64,000 nt of DNA from Acetobacteraceae bacterium AT-5844 (GTDB taxonomy: Bacteria; Pseudomonadota; Alphaproteobacteria; Acetobacterales; Acetobacteraceae): contig JH599955.1 in NCBI GenBank assembly GCA_000245075.1, positions 8,875 to 72,874 of the forward strand, written 5' to 3'. Numbering within the stretch: position 1 is the stretch's first letter; each line of letters begins with the position of its first letter. The notes under the pieces are model-generated. The model did no database searches, was not told the DNA's origin, and saw nothing but the letters and a program-made list of their open reading frames with translations. The translations under genes were made by a program, and so were the position numbers. Positions 1 through 7,678 of the stretch are shown here, piece after piece.

Positions 1-146
1 GTCTTGCCGCAGCCGGAGGGGCCCAGCAGGGCCAGCAGCGCCCCCTTCGGCAAATCGAGTGACACGTGGTCCACAGCCGGGGCAGGCGCCCCGGCATAAT
101 GGCGGACGAGTTCTTCCAGGCGCAGATGCGGCGTCATGTCGCTCAT
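1..146 (-). CDS. ABC transporter ATP-binding protein, N-terminal fragment
   Basis: Only the first 48 codons lie in the window; the gene runs off the left edge. The visible part begins MSDMTPHLRLEELVRHYAG and ends in a Walker A loop, GPSGCGK, so it is the start of an ABC ATPase that powers import. The ATG at 146 lies 13 bases beyond the stop of the solute-binding protein at 160, so the two form one operon. The partner's resemblance to spermidine/putrescine-type binding proteins points to a PotA-like importer ATPase. Substrate and full length cannot be judged from this fragment. A second in-frame ATG at 137 is a possible alternative start. Confidence 0.85.
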   Translation of the reverse strand, partial: MSDMTPHLRLEELVRHYAGAPAPAVDHVSLDLPKGALLALLGPSGCGK

Positions 147-159
147 CGATGGGATCAGA

Positions 160-1209
160 TCACTGCTGCGCCGTGATGACCTCACGCCGCCAACGCTGGT
201 TCCAGCTATCGCGCACGCGTTGCATTTCGACCCAGTCGACCGGAATGATACGGGCCTGGAACTGCGGAGCCTGAGCTGTACGGGCAGTCGCCTCCGGAGA
301 GACCTGCACCGTCGTGTTGGTGGGGCCGTAGAACAGCCGCTCCGTGAACGCCTTTTGCGCTGGGGCGGAAAGCGCATGAGCCATGAAGGCACGCGCCTGC
401 GCAGCATTACGGCTACCTGCGACCACGTTGATGGTGTTGATCTGGAAGGCCGTGCCCTCCTCCGGCAGCACCACGCCGATGCGGCCTTGCGACTGCAGGT
501 TGTAGAGCTGGGAGCGCGCGTTCCAACCGGTCGCGAAAGCGATCTGGTTGTTCAGGATCATTGTCGCGCCATCGGGCTTCGGGTCGAAGGTCTGGGCATT
601 CGCGGCTAGTTCCTTGAGCCCCGGCAATGCGGCCCGGATGTTCCGCCAATCTCCACCATTGGCATGCGCCAGAATGGCCGTCAGCAGCAGGCCCTGAATG
701 TTGGGGGGAGCGGAGACGGAGACACGCCCACGCAGAGCCGGGTTCGCCATGTCCATGAAGCGCGTCGGCGCCGGCTTGATGGATTGGGTGTCGTAGATCA
801 TGACGAGATGATCGAAGGTGACGCCCGGGCCGCATTCCCCGCCTGATGCGCGGGCTTGGGGGTCGATCTCGTTCAGCACCGGCATCTGGGCCGGTGTCAC
901 CTTTTCCACGAGCCCTTCCGCGCAGGCCAGAGCGGCGGTCGTGGTATCCATGATGACGACGTCGATCTGCGGGGCCGCCTTCTGGGCCCGGAGCGTGCCG
1001 AGCATCTGAGCACTGGTCGTTGGCCCGAAATACTGGACCTGAGTCCCCGATGACGCCTGAAAGGGCGCGACGACGGCTTCCGTATACTGCTCCTGAAAGA
1101 TCCCGGAATAGGCCATCAGCGTCATCTGCCCGCCCCCCTGAGCCGAAGCCGGGAAAGCCGTGGCGGTCAGGCCGGCGAAGCCAAGCACCGCCCCTTTCCA
1201 TTTGGTCAT
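160..1209 (-). CDS. Periplasmic solute-binding protein, polyamine/Fe-type ABC importer
   Basis: A 349-residue periplasmic binding protein. It has a clear Sec signal peptide (MTKWKGAVLGFAGL followed by a PASAQ cleavage region) and a mature part of the size usual for PotD/AfuA-type binding proteins. The LMAYSGIFQEQYTEAVVAPF segment near the mature N-terminus and the central NNQIAFATGW segment fit that superfamily, which binds polyamines, phosphonates or ferric iron. It is the first gene of an operon continuing into the ATPase at 1-146. The ligand cannot be read from sequence. Polyamine-like is the default guess, and a permease is presumably beyond the window edge. Confidence 0.85.
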   Translation of the reverse strand: MTKWKGAVLGFAGLTATAFPASAQGGGQMTLMAYSGIFQEQYTEAVVAPFQASSGTQVQYFGPTTSAQMLGTLRAQKAAPQIDVVIMDTTTAALACAEGLVEKVTPAQMPVLNEIDPQARASGGECGPGVTFDHLVMIYDTQSIKPAPTRFMDMANPALRGRVSVSAPPNIQGLLLTAILAHANGGDWRNIRAALPGLKELAANAQTFDPKPDGATMILNNQIAFATGWNARSQLYNLQSQGRIGVVLPEEGTAFQINTINVVAGSRNAAQARAFMAHALSAPAQKAFTERLFYGPTNTTVQVSPEATARTAQAPQFQARIIPVDWVEMQRVRDSWNQRWRREVITAQQ

Positions 1210-1658
1210 ATGGAGCCCCCTGTCAGTTCTGGGCGCGCATCTTGATCAGCGTTGCGCGGAGTGAGCAACCAGCGAATGCCTATCCGCATAAAGGGTTGGA
1301 TAGTTTGCACAAATATTAGGCGATCGTCGCCTACCCAGCCGATTCCAAGATAGCAATGGAGGCAAAACTTATCCCGAAATGGTCTCTGAGCGAGCAGAAT
1401 TATCTCGTCCGCCGATTCGTATAGCCTGAAGACTTCCCCTCAATCAGTTCCACTGAATGAGACCCCAGGCTGCGCCCTTGCGCATTCCGCCTTGGTACCT
1501 ACGTCTTCTTCCGCACGAAGCCTAAGCCTGGCTGCGTGTTACCGTCAGACGGACAAGAAGGGACGAAAAATCTCACATGCCTGTGAGACAGTTATTCCTC
1601 TGATAGCCTGTTTCGGGCATCGTCCTGTCTGCCGCTTTGGCCGGGGGGATCGTTACGC
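1210..1658. other. Intergenic region between divergent genes, no gene seen
   Basis: About 450 bases separate the binding-protein gene (minus strand) from the DedA gene (plus strand). The stretch is more AT-rich than its surroundings and must carry both promoters. I find no convincing coding sequence or RNA gene. The only structured element seen is the inverted repeat at 1317-1333. Confidence 0.6.
1317..1333. promoter_or_regulatory. Inverted repeat, possible operator
   Basis: TAGGCGA and TCGCCTA form perfect 7-base arms around a 3-base centre. The site lies about 108 bases upstream of the binding-protein start codon in an otherwise AT-rich promoter region. The symmetry fits a dimeric repressor site, but no adjacent regulator gene is visible, so the role is inferred only. 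Confidence 0.35.
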
Positions 1659-2240
1659 GTGGCTGAGTTTTGGGCGGATTGGGGCGCGCTGGCCTATGCG
1701 GCCGCGGCACTCTGGGCCTTTTTTGAAGGTGAGACTTTTGTACTGCTGGCAGCCGCGGCGGGACGGGCGACTAATCTGATCGATCCCTGGATCCTGATGC
1801 TGTGCGTCTGGGGCGGCTCGTTCCTGGGCGACCAGCTCTGGTTTACCCTTGGCCGCAAATACGGTGTGAAGGCGGTGCGGAAGATACCGGGAGCCGAACG
1901 CAAGCTCGGCACCGCGGTCAACTTCCTCAACAAATATGGCGTGCTGTTCGTGCTGACGTTCCGCTTCGTCTATGGCGTACGGAATGTCGCCTCGGCCGCC
2001 TGCGGTGTCGCGAAAATGCCCTGGGCGAAGTTCGCCGTTCTCAATTTCATCGCGGCCGGGCTGTGGGCCAGCTCTTTCGTGGCGGCTGGCTGGTTCATTG
2101 TGGGGTGGCTCGGCGAAAAGGGCACGCTCTATGCGCTTGGCTCCATCGGCGCGATCGTCGTGCTGTATCTCGGCTTCAAGGCAGTACAGAGCTGGCGGCG
2201 CTCGCAGAACCGCCAGCCGGTTGCTCCAGAGGAGCGTTGA
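1659..2240 (+). CDS. DedA family membrane protein
   Basis: A 193-residue integral membrane protein of the DedA/SNARE-associated (VTT) family, thought to act as inner-membrane lipid flippases or proton-coupled transporters. Visible family features are the early acidic residues in WAFFEGETFVLLAAAAG, the glycine-rich GGSFLGDQLWFTLGRKYG segment and the FRFVYGVRNVASAACGVAKM motif with its conserved arginines, followed by two C-terminal hydrophobic helices. It starts with GTG at 1659, which gives the expected family N-terminus. It stands alone on the plus strand, so its substrate and partners cannot be inferred from context. Confidence 0.88.
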   Translation: MAEFWADWGALAYAAAALWAFFEGETFVLLAAAAGRATNLIDPWILMLCVWGGSFLGDQLWFTLGRKYGVKAVRKIPGAERKLGTAVNFLNKYGVLFVLTFRFVYGVRNVASAACGVAKMPWAKFAVLNFIAAGLWASSFVAAGWFIVGWLGEKGTLYALGSIGAIVVLYLGFKAVQSWRRSQNRQPVAPEER

Positions 2241-2274
2241 GCGAAGGAAGCGCCAGCTTCCTTCGCTTTCTGCC

Positions 2275-3306
2275 TCACGCAGGCTGGGCCTGCTGGGGCT
2301 GGAGCAAGTCCGAATGCCATCGCTCGGCGACATCCGGATGCGAGCGCAAGCGCCCCTTGAGGTAATTCTGCCCCACTGAGCGAAACAACGGGTTCTGCGG
2401 GTCGCTGGCAGGCCCCTTGGCCTCAGCGGCGAGCTCGGGCGGGAGGTCGAGGAGCGGAACCTCCGCATCCAGCCGCGCGCCGAGGAAAAAGGCTACCGAA
2501 ATACGCTCCTCCCCGGCTGCGGGGCTGACGACACGATGCACGGTCGCCCGCAGATAGCCATTGGAGGCAAGCTCCAGCAGCTCTCCGATGTTCACCACGA
2601 AGGTGCCGGGGATGGGCTCCGCATCCACCCAGTTGCCATCGTCCTTCAAGACCTGCAGCCCCCGGCGGCTGTCCTGCAACACGAAGGTCAGCAGGCCGCT
2701 GTCCTTGTGAGCGCCGACGCCCTGATCGTCGCGCGCATTCTCCTGACCGGGGTAGCGGATGATCTTCATGGTCTGGTTCGGCGTACCGAGGACGATCCCG
2801 TCCAGCGCGTCCGCAGGTTGCTCCAGTGCTTCAGCGAAGGCCCGTACAAGGCGCTGAGCAACCTCAGTCAGCCGGCTCTGCCAGTGCAGCAAGGCTGGCT
2901 TCAGCTCCGGCAAAGCGGCCGGCCATTGATTCGGCCCTTGCAGGCGAAGCCAGGGCGCCGAACCCGGCTTGCTGTCCAGGGCTTCCCGCTCCGCATGGAT
3001 ATCGAATTGCTCGCGCCAATCCGCCTTGCCGCGTGTCAATTCCTGCCCCGCCCGGTTGTAGCCCCGGAAATGCGGCGAATGGACCATCTGCACGGAGAGC
3101 TTGTCCGCTTCGGGCAGCGCGAAAAAGCGGCGAGAGACCGCCAGAACCTCCGCCGCTTCTTCTTCAGTCACGCCATGGCCCGCGAGATAGAAGAAGCCCA
3201 CATCCCTCGCCGTTTGGCGAAGTTTCCGAAGGAACGCTGCGCGTCGCTCCGGCCCGCCATCGAGCTCCCGCAAATCCAGCAATGGAAGGGAAAGTTCCCC
3301 AGTCAT
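2275..3306 (-). CDS. Isopenicillin N synthase-like 2-oxoglutarate/Fe(II) oxygenase
   Basis: A 343-residue cytoplasmic non-haem iron oxygenase of the isopenicillin N synthase/2OG-Fe(II) family. An N-terminal DIOX_N region (about residues 5-120) precedes the catalytic fold. The iron ligands are visible as H200 and D202 in GAHKDSG and H257 in ATVHRVVSP. R268 and S270 form the RxS pair that binds 2-oxoglutarate. I chose the ATG at 3306, preceded by AAAGGAC, over an upstream extension with no homology. It lies 162 bases after the SsuD-like monooxygenase on the same strand, so it may oxidise a related organosulfur or xenobiotic substrate, as TauD does for taurine. The true substrate is unknown. Confidence 0.85.
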   Translation of the reverse strand: MTGELSLPLLDLRELDGGPERRAAFLRKLRQTARDVGFFYLAGHGVTEEEAAEVLAVSRRFFALPEADKLSVQMVHSPHFRGYNRAGQELTRGKADWREQFDIHAEREALDSKPGSAPWLRLQGPNQWPAALPELKPALLHWQSRLTEVAQRLVRAFAEALEQPADALDGIVLGTPNQTMKIIRYPGQENARDDQGVGAHKDSGLLTFVLQDSRRGLQVLKDDGNWVDAEPIPGTFVVNIGELLELASNGYLRATVHRVVSPAAGEERISVAFFLGARLDAEVPLLDLPPELAAEAKGPASDPQNPLFRSVGQNYLKGRLRSHPDVAERWHSDLLQPQQAQPA

Positions 3307-3468
3307 CAGTGTTTGTCCTTTGTCTACGGTTGCGCCAGGCAGCCGATGGGTTTCAGAGGCCGCTGCGGAGATGCCTCCCGCCGGCCCGGTCATGCTACAG
3401 GCCGGGCGCAGAGCAGGTCAGGCGCCGGTATCGCCACGATGGCAGAGCCTATCTTCGTTGAAGACGCG

Positions 3469-4563
3469 CTACTCCGCGGCGAGCGGTCGCCGTGCATCCA
3501 GGTAACGCACCGCCGGCAACAGGGACCGGCCATACTCGATGGCATCCTCCTCCGGGTCGAAGCCACGGATCAGGAAGGTGTCTACACCGAGCGCGCGATA
3601 CTCCAGCAAGGCTTCCGCGACCTGTTCCGGTGTACCGACGAGAGCCGTGGTGTTGGCGCCAGCGCCGACGGCCGCGGCCACTTCGGTCCAGAGCCGCTTG
3701 TCACGTATCCGGCCGCCCCGGGCCGCTTCCAGCAGGCGGGCCGAGCCAATGCTCTCCGGCTTGCTGTTGCCGCCGCCGGCATCGCCCGCACGCAAAGCAC
3801 GGACGCGCTCCAGGATGGCATCGGCACGCTTCCAGGCAGCTTCTTCCGTTTCCGCCAGAACGGGCCTAACGGAAAGGCTGAAGCGCATCTGCTGAGGATC
3901 TCGTCCCGCCTCCACGACAGCGCCGGAAACGCGCGCGATCGTCTCCCGCGCCTGATCCAACGTCTCGCCCCAGAAAGCGTAGATATCCGCATGCCGGCCA
4001 GCGAAGCGAATGGCGTCATCCGACGATCCTCCGAAGAAGACGGGGATGTGAGGCTTCTGGAGCGGCTTGATGGCAGAGAATGCGCCTTCGGCCTTGTAGT
4101 AAGTCCCCTCGAAATCGAACGGCTTCTCCTCGGTCCAAACACGGCGCAGCAAGGTGACGAACTCATCCGTGCGCGCGTAGCGCGCCGCGTGGTCCAGCCA
4201 GTCGCCATCGGCGCGCTGTTCAGCAGGGCTGCCGCCGCTGATGATGTGAATACTGGCCCGGCCGCCGCTGATATGATCAAAGGTGGCGAATTGCCGCGCC
4301 GCGAGCGTCGGAGCGATGAAGCCCGGCCGATGCGCAACCATGAAGTGCAGCCTGCTGGTATGGGCCGCGGCGAGTTGTGCGAGAGCCAGCCCGTCCGGCG
4401 CGCTGGAATGCCAGGCGATCAGGACGCGGTCGAATCCCCCCTCTTCATGCACCTTCGCCATTCGGATGACGTAGTCAGCATCGAGAACGGGTCCCTCCGG
4501 CAGATGGATTTCAGATCCCGCGCGATGAGACGTGAAGCCGATGAACTGCAAAGGGTGAGGCAT
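3469..4563 (-). CDS. LLM-class flavin-dependent monooxygenase, SsuD-like
   Basis: A 364-residue bacterial luciferase-like monooxygenase resembling alkanesulfonate monooxygenase SsuD. These enzymes use reduced FMN and oxygen to release sulfite and an aldehyde from sulfonates. Family features include the N-terminal GFTSHRAGSE segment, FMVAHRPGFIAPTLAARQFA, a phosphate-binding IHIISGGSPAEQRADGD stretch and VFFGGSSDDAIRFAG. The start at 4563 is set by a GGAGGACC ribosome-binding site. An upstream extension in the same frame has no family similarity. The gene follows a 37-codon ORF by 17 bases and belongs to the ssu-type operon that runs down from 8764. Confidence 0.88.
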   Translation of the reverse strand: MPHPLQFIGFTSHRAGSEIHLPEGPVLDADYVIRMAKVHEEGGFDRVLIAWHSSAPDGLALAQLAAAHTSRLHFMVAHRPGFIAPTLAARQFATFDHISGGRASIHIISGGSPAEQRADGDWLDHAARYARTDEFVTLLRRVWTEEKPFDFEGTYYKAEGAFSAIKPLQKPHIPVFFGGSSDDAIRFAGRHADIYAFWGETLDQARETIARVSGAVVEAGRDPQQMRFSLSVRPVLAETEEAAWKRADAILERVRALRAGDAGGGNSKPESIGSARLLEAARGGRIRDKRLWTEVAAAVGAGANTTALVGTPEQVAEALLEYRALGVDTFLIRGFDPEEDAIEYGRSLLPAVRYLDARRPLAAE

Positions 4564-4580
4564 GGCGTCGGTCCTCCGTA

Positions 4581-4694
4581 CTATTTGGCGGCGATGTGTT
4601 GTTGGTTCGATGAGGGACGCACGAGGCCGCTGAGCTCGATCAAGGCAAGCGTTACGCCCAGCAGCAGCACCGCGCGCAGCAGCAGCCTGGTCAT
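4581..4694 (-). CDS. Small coupled ORF, predicted 37-residue single-pass membrane peptide
   Basis: I found this ORF in the 127-base gap between two operon genes. Its ATG (4694-4692) overlaps the stop of the upstream flavin enzyme as ATGA, the same coupling used elsewhere in the window. It encodes 37 residues ending in TAG. The sequence starts MTRLLLRAVLLLGVTLALI, one basic-flanked hydrophobic helix, and ends in a polar tail (SSNQQHIAAK). Its stop is 17 bases before the SsuD-like start and its ribosome-binding site. I know of no named family for it. It could be a small membrane peptide that anchors or regulates the operon's enzymes, or an untranslated remnant. Confidence 0.5.
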   Translation of the reverse strand: MTRLLLRAVLLLGVTLALIELSGLVRPSSNQQHIAAK

Positions 4695-5845
4695 GCCAGC
4701 AGAGACGCCCGGCCCGCATTGGAATGGGCCGCTTCCGTGACAGGCACATGCACTGGCCCGCAGAGCACATCGCGCAGGTGCCGCTCGATGGGATTACTGC
4801 GGCTGTGGGCATGATTCCCGGCGAGCGAGGCAGCGAGTTGCACCGCCCGAACGGCATTATCGACCAGAGCCGCTTTCAGCAGATGAGCCTCGGCAACCGA
4901 TGCCGGTTGAGCACGGTCCACCCCTTCCGCCAGAGAAGAGATAAGGCGCGCATTGACGGCGAGGATGCCGTCAATCTCGCCGACTTTCTCCTGCATGCGT
5001 GGCAAAGTCGCCAGAGGCTGGCCAAGGCCGCTCGGTACCCGGTTCCGCAGGAACTGGATGATCCATTCCCGCGCCGCCCGCGCGATGCCCGTATAAAGGG
5101 CGCCGAGACCGACCGCATTCCAGTTGGCCTGCACCGGGTCCGGCTTGGACCAGAATGCGGGGGGCCGCAGGCCGGCAGCATATTCCGGCGCAATCTCGAC
5201 ATTCTCGAAGACGACGTCATGGCTGCCCGTCGCCCGCATGCCGAGATGGTCCCAGCTTTCCTCGATCCGGATACCGGGAGAGCGGGCAGGCACCAGCACA
5301 TGCCCGACCCAGGGGTCGTCCGCATCGTTCCTGGCCCAGACGGACATCCAGGCGAGGCCGGGGGCGCCGGTGCTGTAAATTTTCCGCCCGGACAGCAGCA
5401 GGCGGCCATCCGAGGCGCGCCGCAAAGTGGTCTGCGGCAATCCACCCCGCGTGGGGGAGCCGAGCTCCGGCTCCACACGCAGGGCATTCAGCAACCCGCC
5501 ATGCCGCACCGCATCCGCCGCGATATGCGCCCGCACCGCCTCAGGCACGTATTCGGAGCGGGCGAGCTGGGCCTGTTGGGTCAGCTGCATGGCGAAAACC
5601 AGCCCGGTGGAGGCACAGCCTTGTGCGACGGTACCAATGGCATCCGCCGCGCGGCTCAGACTGACACCTTCGCCGCCATAGGCGCGTGGGACGGTCAGCG
5701 CGAGCCAGCCGCCTTTCTTCAGGCGGGCGAAGTTCTCGTATGGAAAGCTGGCCTCCCGGTCGTACCGGCCGGCCCGCTCGGCGAACTCGGCAACCAGGCT
5801 TTGCAGATCCGGCTCAGCGAACTGCGGGGCGAGAGCGAGTGACAT
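4691..5845 (-). CDS. Acyl-CoA dehydrogenase-fold flavin monooxygenase, SfnB/DszC-like
   Basis: A 384-residue protein with the acyl-CoA dehydrogenase fold: N-terminal helical domain (RAYGGEGVSLSRAADAIGTV), middle beta domain (SGRKIYSTGAPGLAWMSVWA, WDHLGMRATGSHDVVFENVE) and C-terminal helical domain. The usual catalytic glutamate context of true dehydrogenases is not evident. That, together with the operon, suggests a SfnB/DszC-type flavin-dependent monooxygenase acting on organosulfur compounds with reduced flavin. It lies between the transporter ATPase (45-base gap) and the 37-codon ORF (ATGA overlap). The start at 5845 has a GGGAGACC ribosome-binding site. The exact substrate is inferred from context only. 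Confidence 0.8.
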   Translation of the reverse strand: MSLALAPQFAEPDLQSLVAEFAERAGRYDREASFPYENFARLKKGGWLALTVPRAYGGEGVSLSRAADAIGTVAQGCASTGLVFAMQLTQQAQLARSEYVPEAVRAHIAADAVRHGGLLNALRVEPELGSPTRGGLPQTTLRRASDGRLLLSGRKIYSTGAPGLAWMSVWARNDADDPWVGHVLVPARSPGIRIEESWDHLGMRATGSHDVVFENVEIAPEYAAGLRPPAFWSKPDPVQANWNAVGLGALYTGIARAAREWIIQFLRNRVPSGLGQPLATLPRMQEKVGEIDGILAVNARLISSLAEGVDRAQPASVAEAHLLKAALVDNAVRAVQLAASLAGNHAHSRSNPIERHLRDVLCGPVHVPVTEAAHSNAGRASLLA

Positions 5846-5890
5846 GGCGGAGGTCTCCCATCGCAGCGGGGCAGCGCCCCGCGCCTGCCT

Positions 5891-6673
5891 TCAGTTTTCC
5901 AGGCCCAATACGGACAGCGCCTGCCGCCGCAGCTCGACGAGGTGAGGATCGTCGCGATGGCGTGGATAGGGACGGTCCACCACGATCTCCGCCGCGATGC
6001 GCGCTGGCCTCGGGCTGAACACGATGACCCGTTGCGCCAGGATGAGCGCCTCTTCCACGTCATGCGTGACCAGCAAGGCTGTGAGGCCGGAACGCTGCCA
6101 GAGGGAGACCAGCTCTCCCTGCATGGAAAGGCGCGTCAGACTGTCCAGCTTGCCCAGAGGTTCATCGAGCAGCAGAAGCCGCGGATCGTTCACCAGCGCG
6201 CGGGCCAGCGCCACGCGCTGGGCCATGCCGCCGGAAAGCTGATGCGGATAAGCCGTCTCGAAGCCGGCAAGACCGACTAGGCGGATGGCCTCGGCGACAC
6301 GGTAGCCGTGGGTCTTGAGCAGGCCCCTCGCCTCCAGCCCGAGCGCGACATTCGCCTGGACCGTGCGCCAGGGGTACAGCGTCGGGTCCTGGAAAACGAG
6401 CACACGGGACGGGTCTGGCGCCTGAATGTCCTCTCCGTCACCCAGCACCCGCCCTTCGGTCGGTTGGTCCAGCCCTGCCAGAAGCCGCAGCAAGGTGGAT
6501 TTACCGCAGCCGGAAGGACCGAGCAGAGCGACGAATTCGCCCGGCGCGACCTCTAGGGAGACATTGTCGAGTACCGGCAGCGGTTGGTCCTCGAGGAGGA
6601 AGCGGTGGCTCACGCCATGGATGCCAACGGCCATGCCAGGCACGGGCGTGGACGTCGCGGAATTTGTGCTCAC
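5891..6673 (-). CDS. ABC transporter ATPase, SsuB/TauB type
   Basis: A 260-residue ATPase for nitrate/sulfonate/taurine-type importers. It carries Walker A GPSGCGKST, the Q-loop region VFQDPTLYPWRTV, signature LSGGMAQRVALARAL, Walker B LLLLDEPLGKLD and a switch histidine in LLVTHDVEEAL. I place the start at the GTG at 6673, which overlaps the permease stop as GTGA. A downstream ATG at 6634 is the alternative. It powers uptake by the permease and binding protein just upstream. The signature has GGM where GGQ is most common, a tolerated variant. Confidence 0.9.
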   Translation of the reverse strand: MSTNSATSTPVPGMAVGIHGVSHRFLLEDQPLPVLDNVSLEVAPGEFVALLGPSGCGKSTLLRLLAGLDQPTEGRVLGDGEDIQAPDPSRVLVFQDPTLYPWRTVQANVALGLEARGLLKTHGYRVAEAIRLVGLAGFETAYPHQLSGGMAQRVALARALVNDPRLLLLDEPLGKLDSLTRLSMQGELVSLWQRSGLTALLVTHDVEEALILAQRVIVFSPRPARIAAEIVVDRPYPRHRDDPHLVELRRQALSVLGLEN

Positions 6674-7668
6674 CACCGCACGGTCCCCTTCTGCCAGGCC
6701 AGCAGCCGGTCGCGGCCGCGAAAGAGAAGCGTTGTCAGGCCAGAGCACATCAACGCCATGACAACGAGAGCCGCATACATGTTGCCATAGGCCGCCCAGC
6801 CTTGTGCCCATTGCAGGTACCAGCCAAGGCCAGCCTTCACGCCCAGCATTTCCGCGACGACCAGCACGGAGAAGGAAGCGCCGAGGCCCATGAACAGGCC
6901 GACAAAAACCTGCGGCAACGCAGCGGGAATGGCGACCTTCAGGACGAGGAAGCTCTGGCTGGCGCCAAGCGTGCGGGCGATGTCGTAGTAATTGCGATTG
7001 ACGCTCGCCACGCCGGACCATGTCAGCACCGTCACGGGAAACCAAGTCGCCAGGGCGACGAGAAAGGTGCTGGCACTGCCGCTGCTGGGAAATGCGAAGA
7101 ACGCGATGGGCAGCCAGGCCGTCGCGGGCAGTGGGCCAATCAGTCGCAGGACTGGGTGCACCCAGTACCCGATTGCCTTGGACCAGCCCAGCGCGACCCC
7201 CGCAACGAAGCCGGCAAAAGCGCCGATGGCGTAGCCACTGAGGAGCAGCCAGAGCGAGCGAAGCACGCTCTCGCCCAGGCGCGGCCAGTCCTCAAGATAA
7301 ACCTCCAGCAGCCCTTGGGGGGAGGCGAAGAATGGCAGCGGCAAGGTGCCGCTTTTTGCCGTCAGCCATTCCCACGCGATCAGCCCCAGCGCCAATACGG
7401 TGGCCCACGGCGCCGTCCGGCGGAGCTTCAGCCCCGCCTCGCCAAGGGAGCTTGATCCTATCGCCAGCAGCAGCAGCACCCCGGCGATGGCGCCTGCCAG
7501 AAGGCCGAGTTCCAACGTCCGGCCGACCTCGATTTCGTCTGGCAGAAGTGTCGTAACCAACGCAGCGGCGAGCCATGCTCCAGCCGCCAGGAAGCCTCCG
7601 AGCCAGAAAACGCCAGTGGAAGCAACTTTCTCCCGCGGCGCGGCGATGGAAAGTCCAGATGCGCTCAT
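6670..7668 (-). CDS. ABC transporter permease, SsuC/TauC type, with extra N-terminal helices
   Basis: A 332-residue inner-membrane permease of the binding-protein-dependent family. The C-terminal 260 residues match the usual SsuC/TauC core, with the coupling (EAA-like) loop at ARTLGASQSFLVLKVAIPAA and a typical P-L-P-A-T-A-W-L-P region. About 70 additional N-terminal residues contain two hydrophobic helices (FLAAGAWLAAALVTTLL and a following LLAGAIAGVLLLLA), longer than most family members. It ends in a GTGA overlap with the ATPase and starts 10 bases after the binding-protein stop. Likely substrates are sulfonates, sulfate esters or related organosulfur compounds. Confidence 0.88.
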   Translation of the reverse strand: MSASGLSIAAPREKVASTGVFWLGGFLAAGAWLAAALVTTLLPDEIEVGRTLELGLLAGAIAGVLLLLAIGSSSLGEAGLKLRRTAPWATVLALGLIAWEWLTAKSGTLPLPFFASPQGLLEVYLEDWPRLGESVLRSLWLLLSGYAIGAFAGFVAGVALGWSKAIGYWVHPVLRLIGPLPATAWLPIAFFAFPSSGSASTFLVALATWFPVTVLTWSGVASVNRNYYDIARTLGASQSFLVLKVAIPAALPQVFVGLFMGLGASFSVLVVAEMLGVKAGLGWYLQWAQGWAAYGNMYAALVVMALMCSGLTTLLFRGRDRLLAWQKGTVRW

Positions 7669-7678
7669 GCCTGCCTCC

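Noticed and set aside
2536-4740. A 734-codon plus-strand open frame across the oxygenase and monooxygenase genes
   Set aside because: It runs through two well-supported minus-strand genes and their intergenic region. The product has no recognisable domain.
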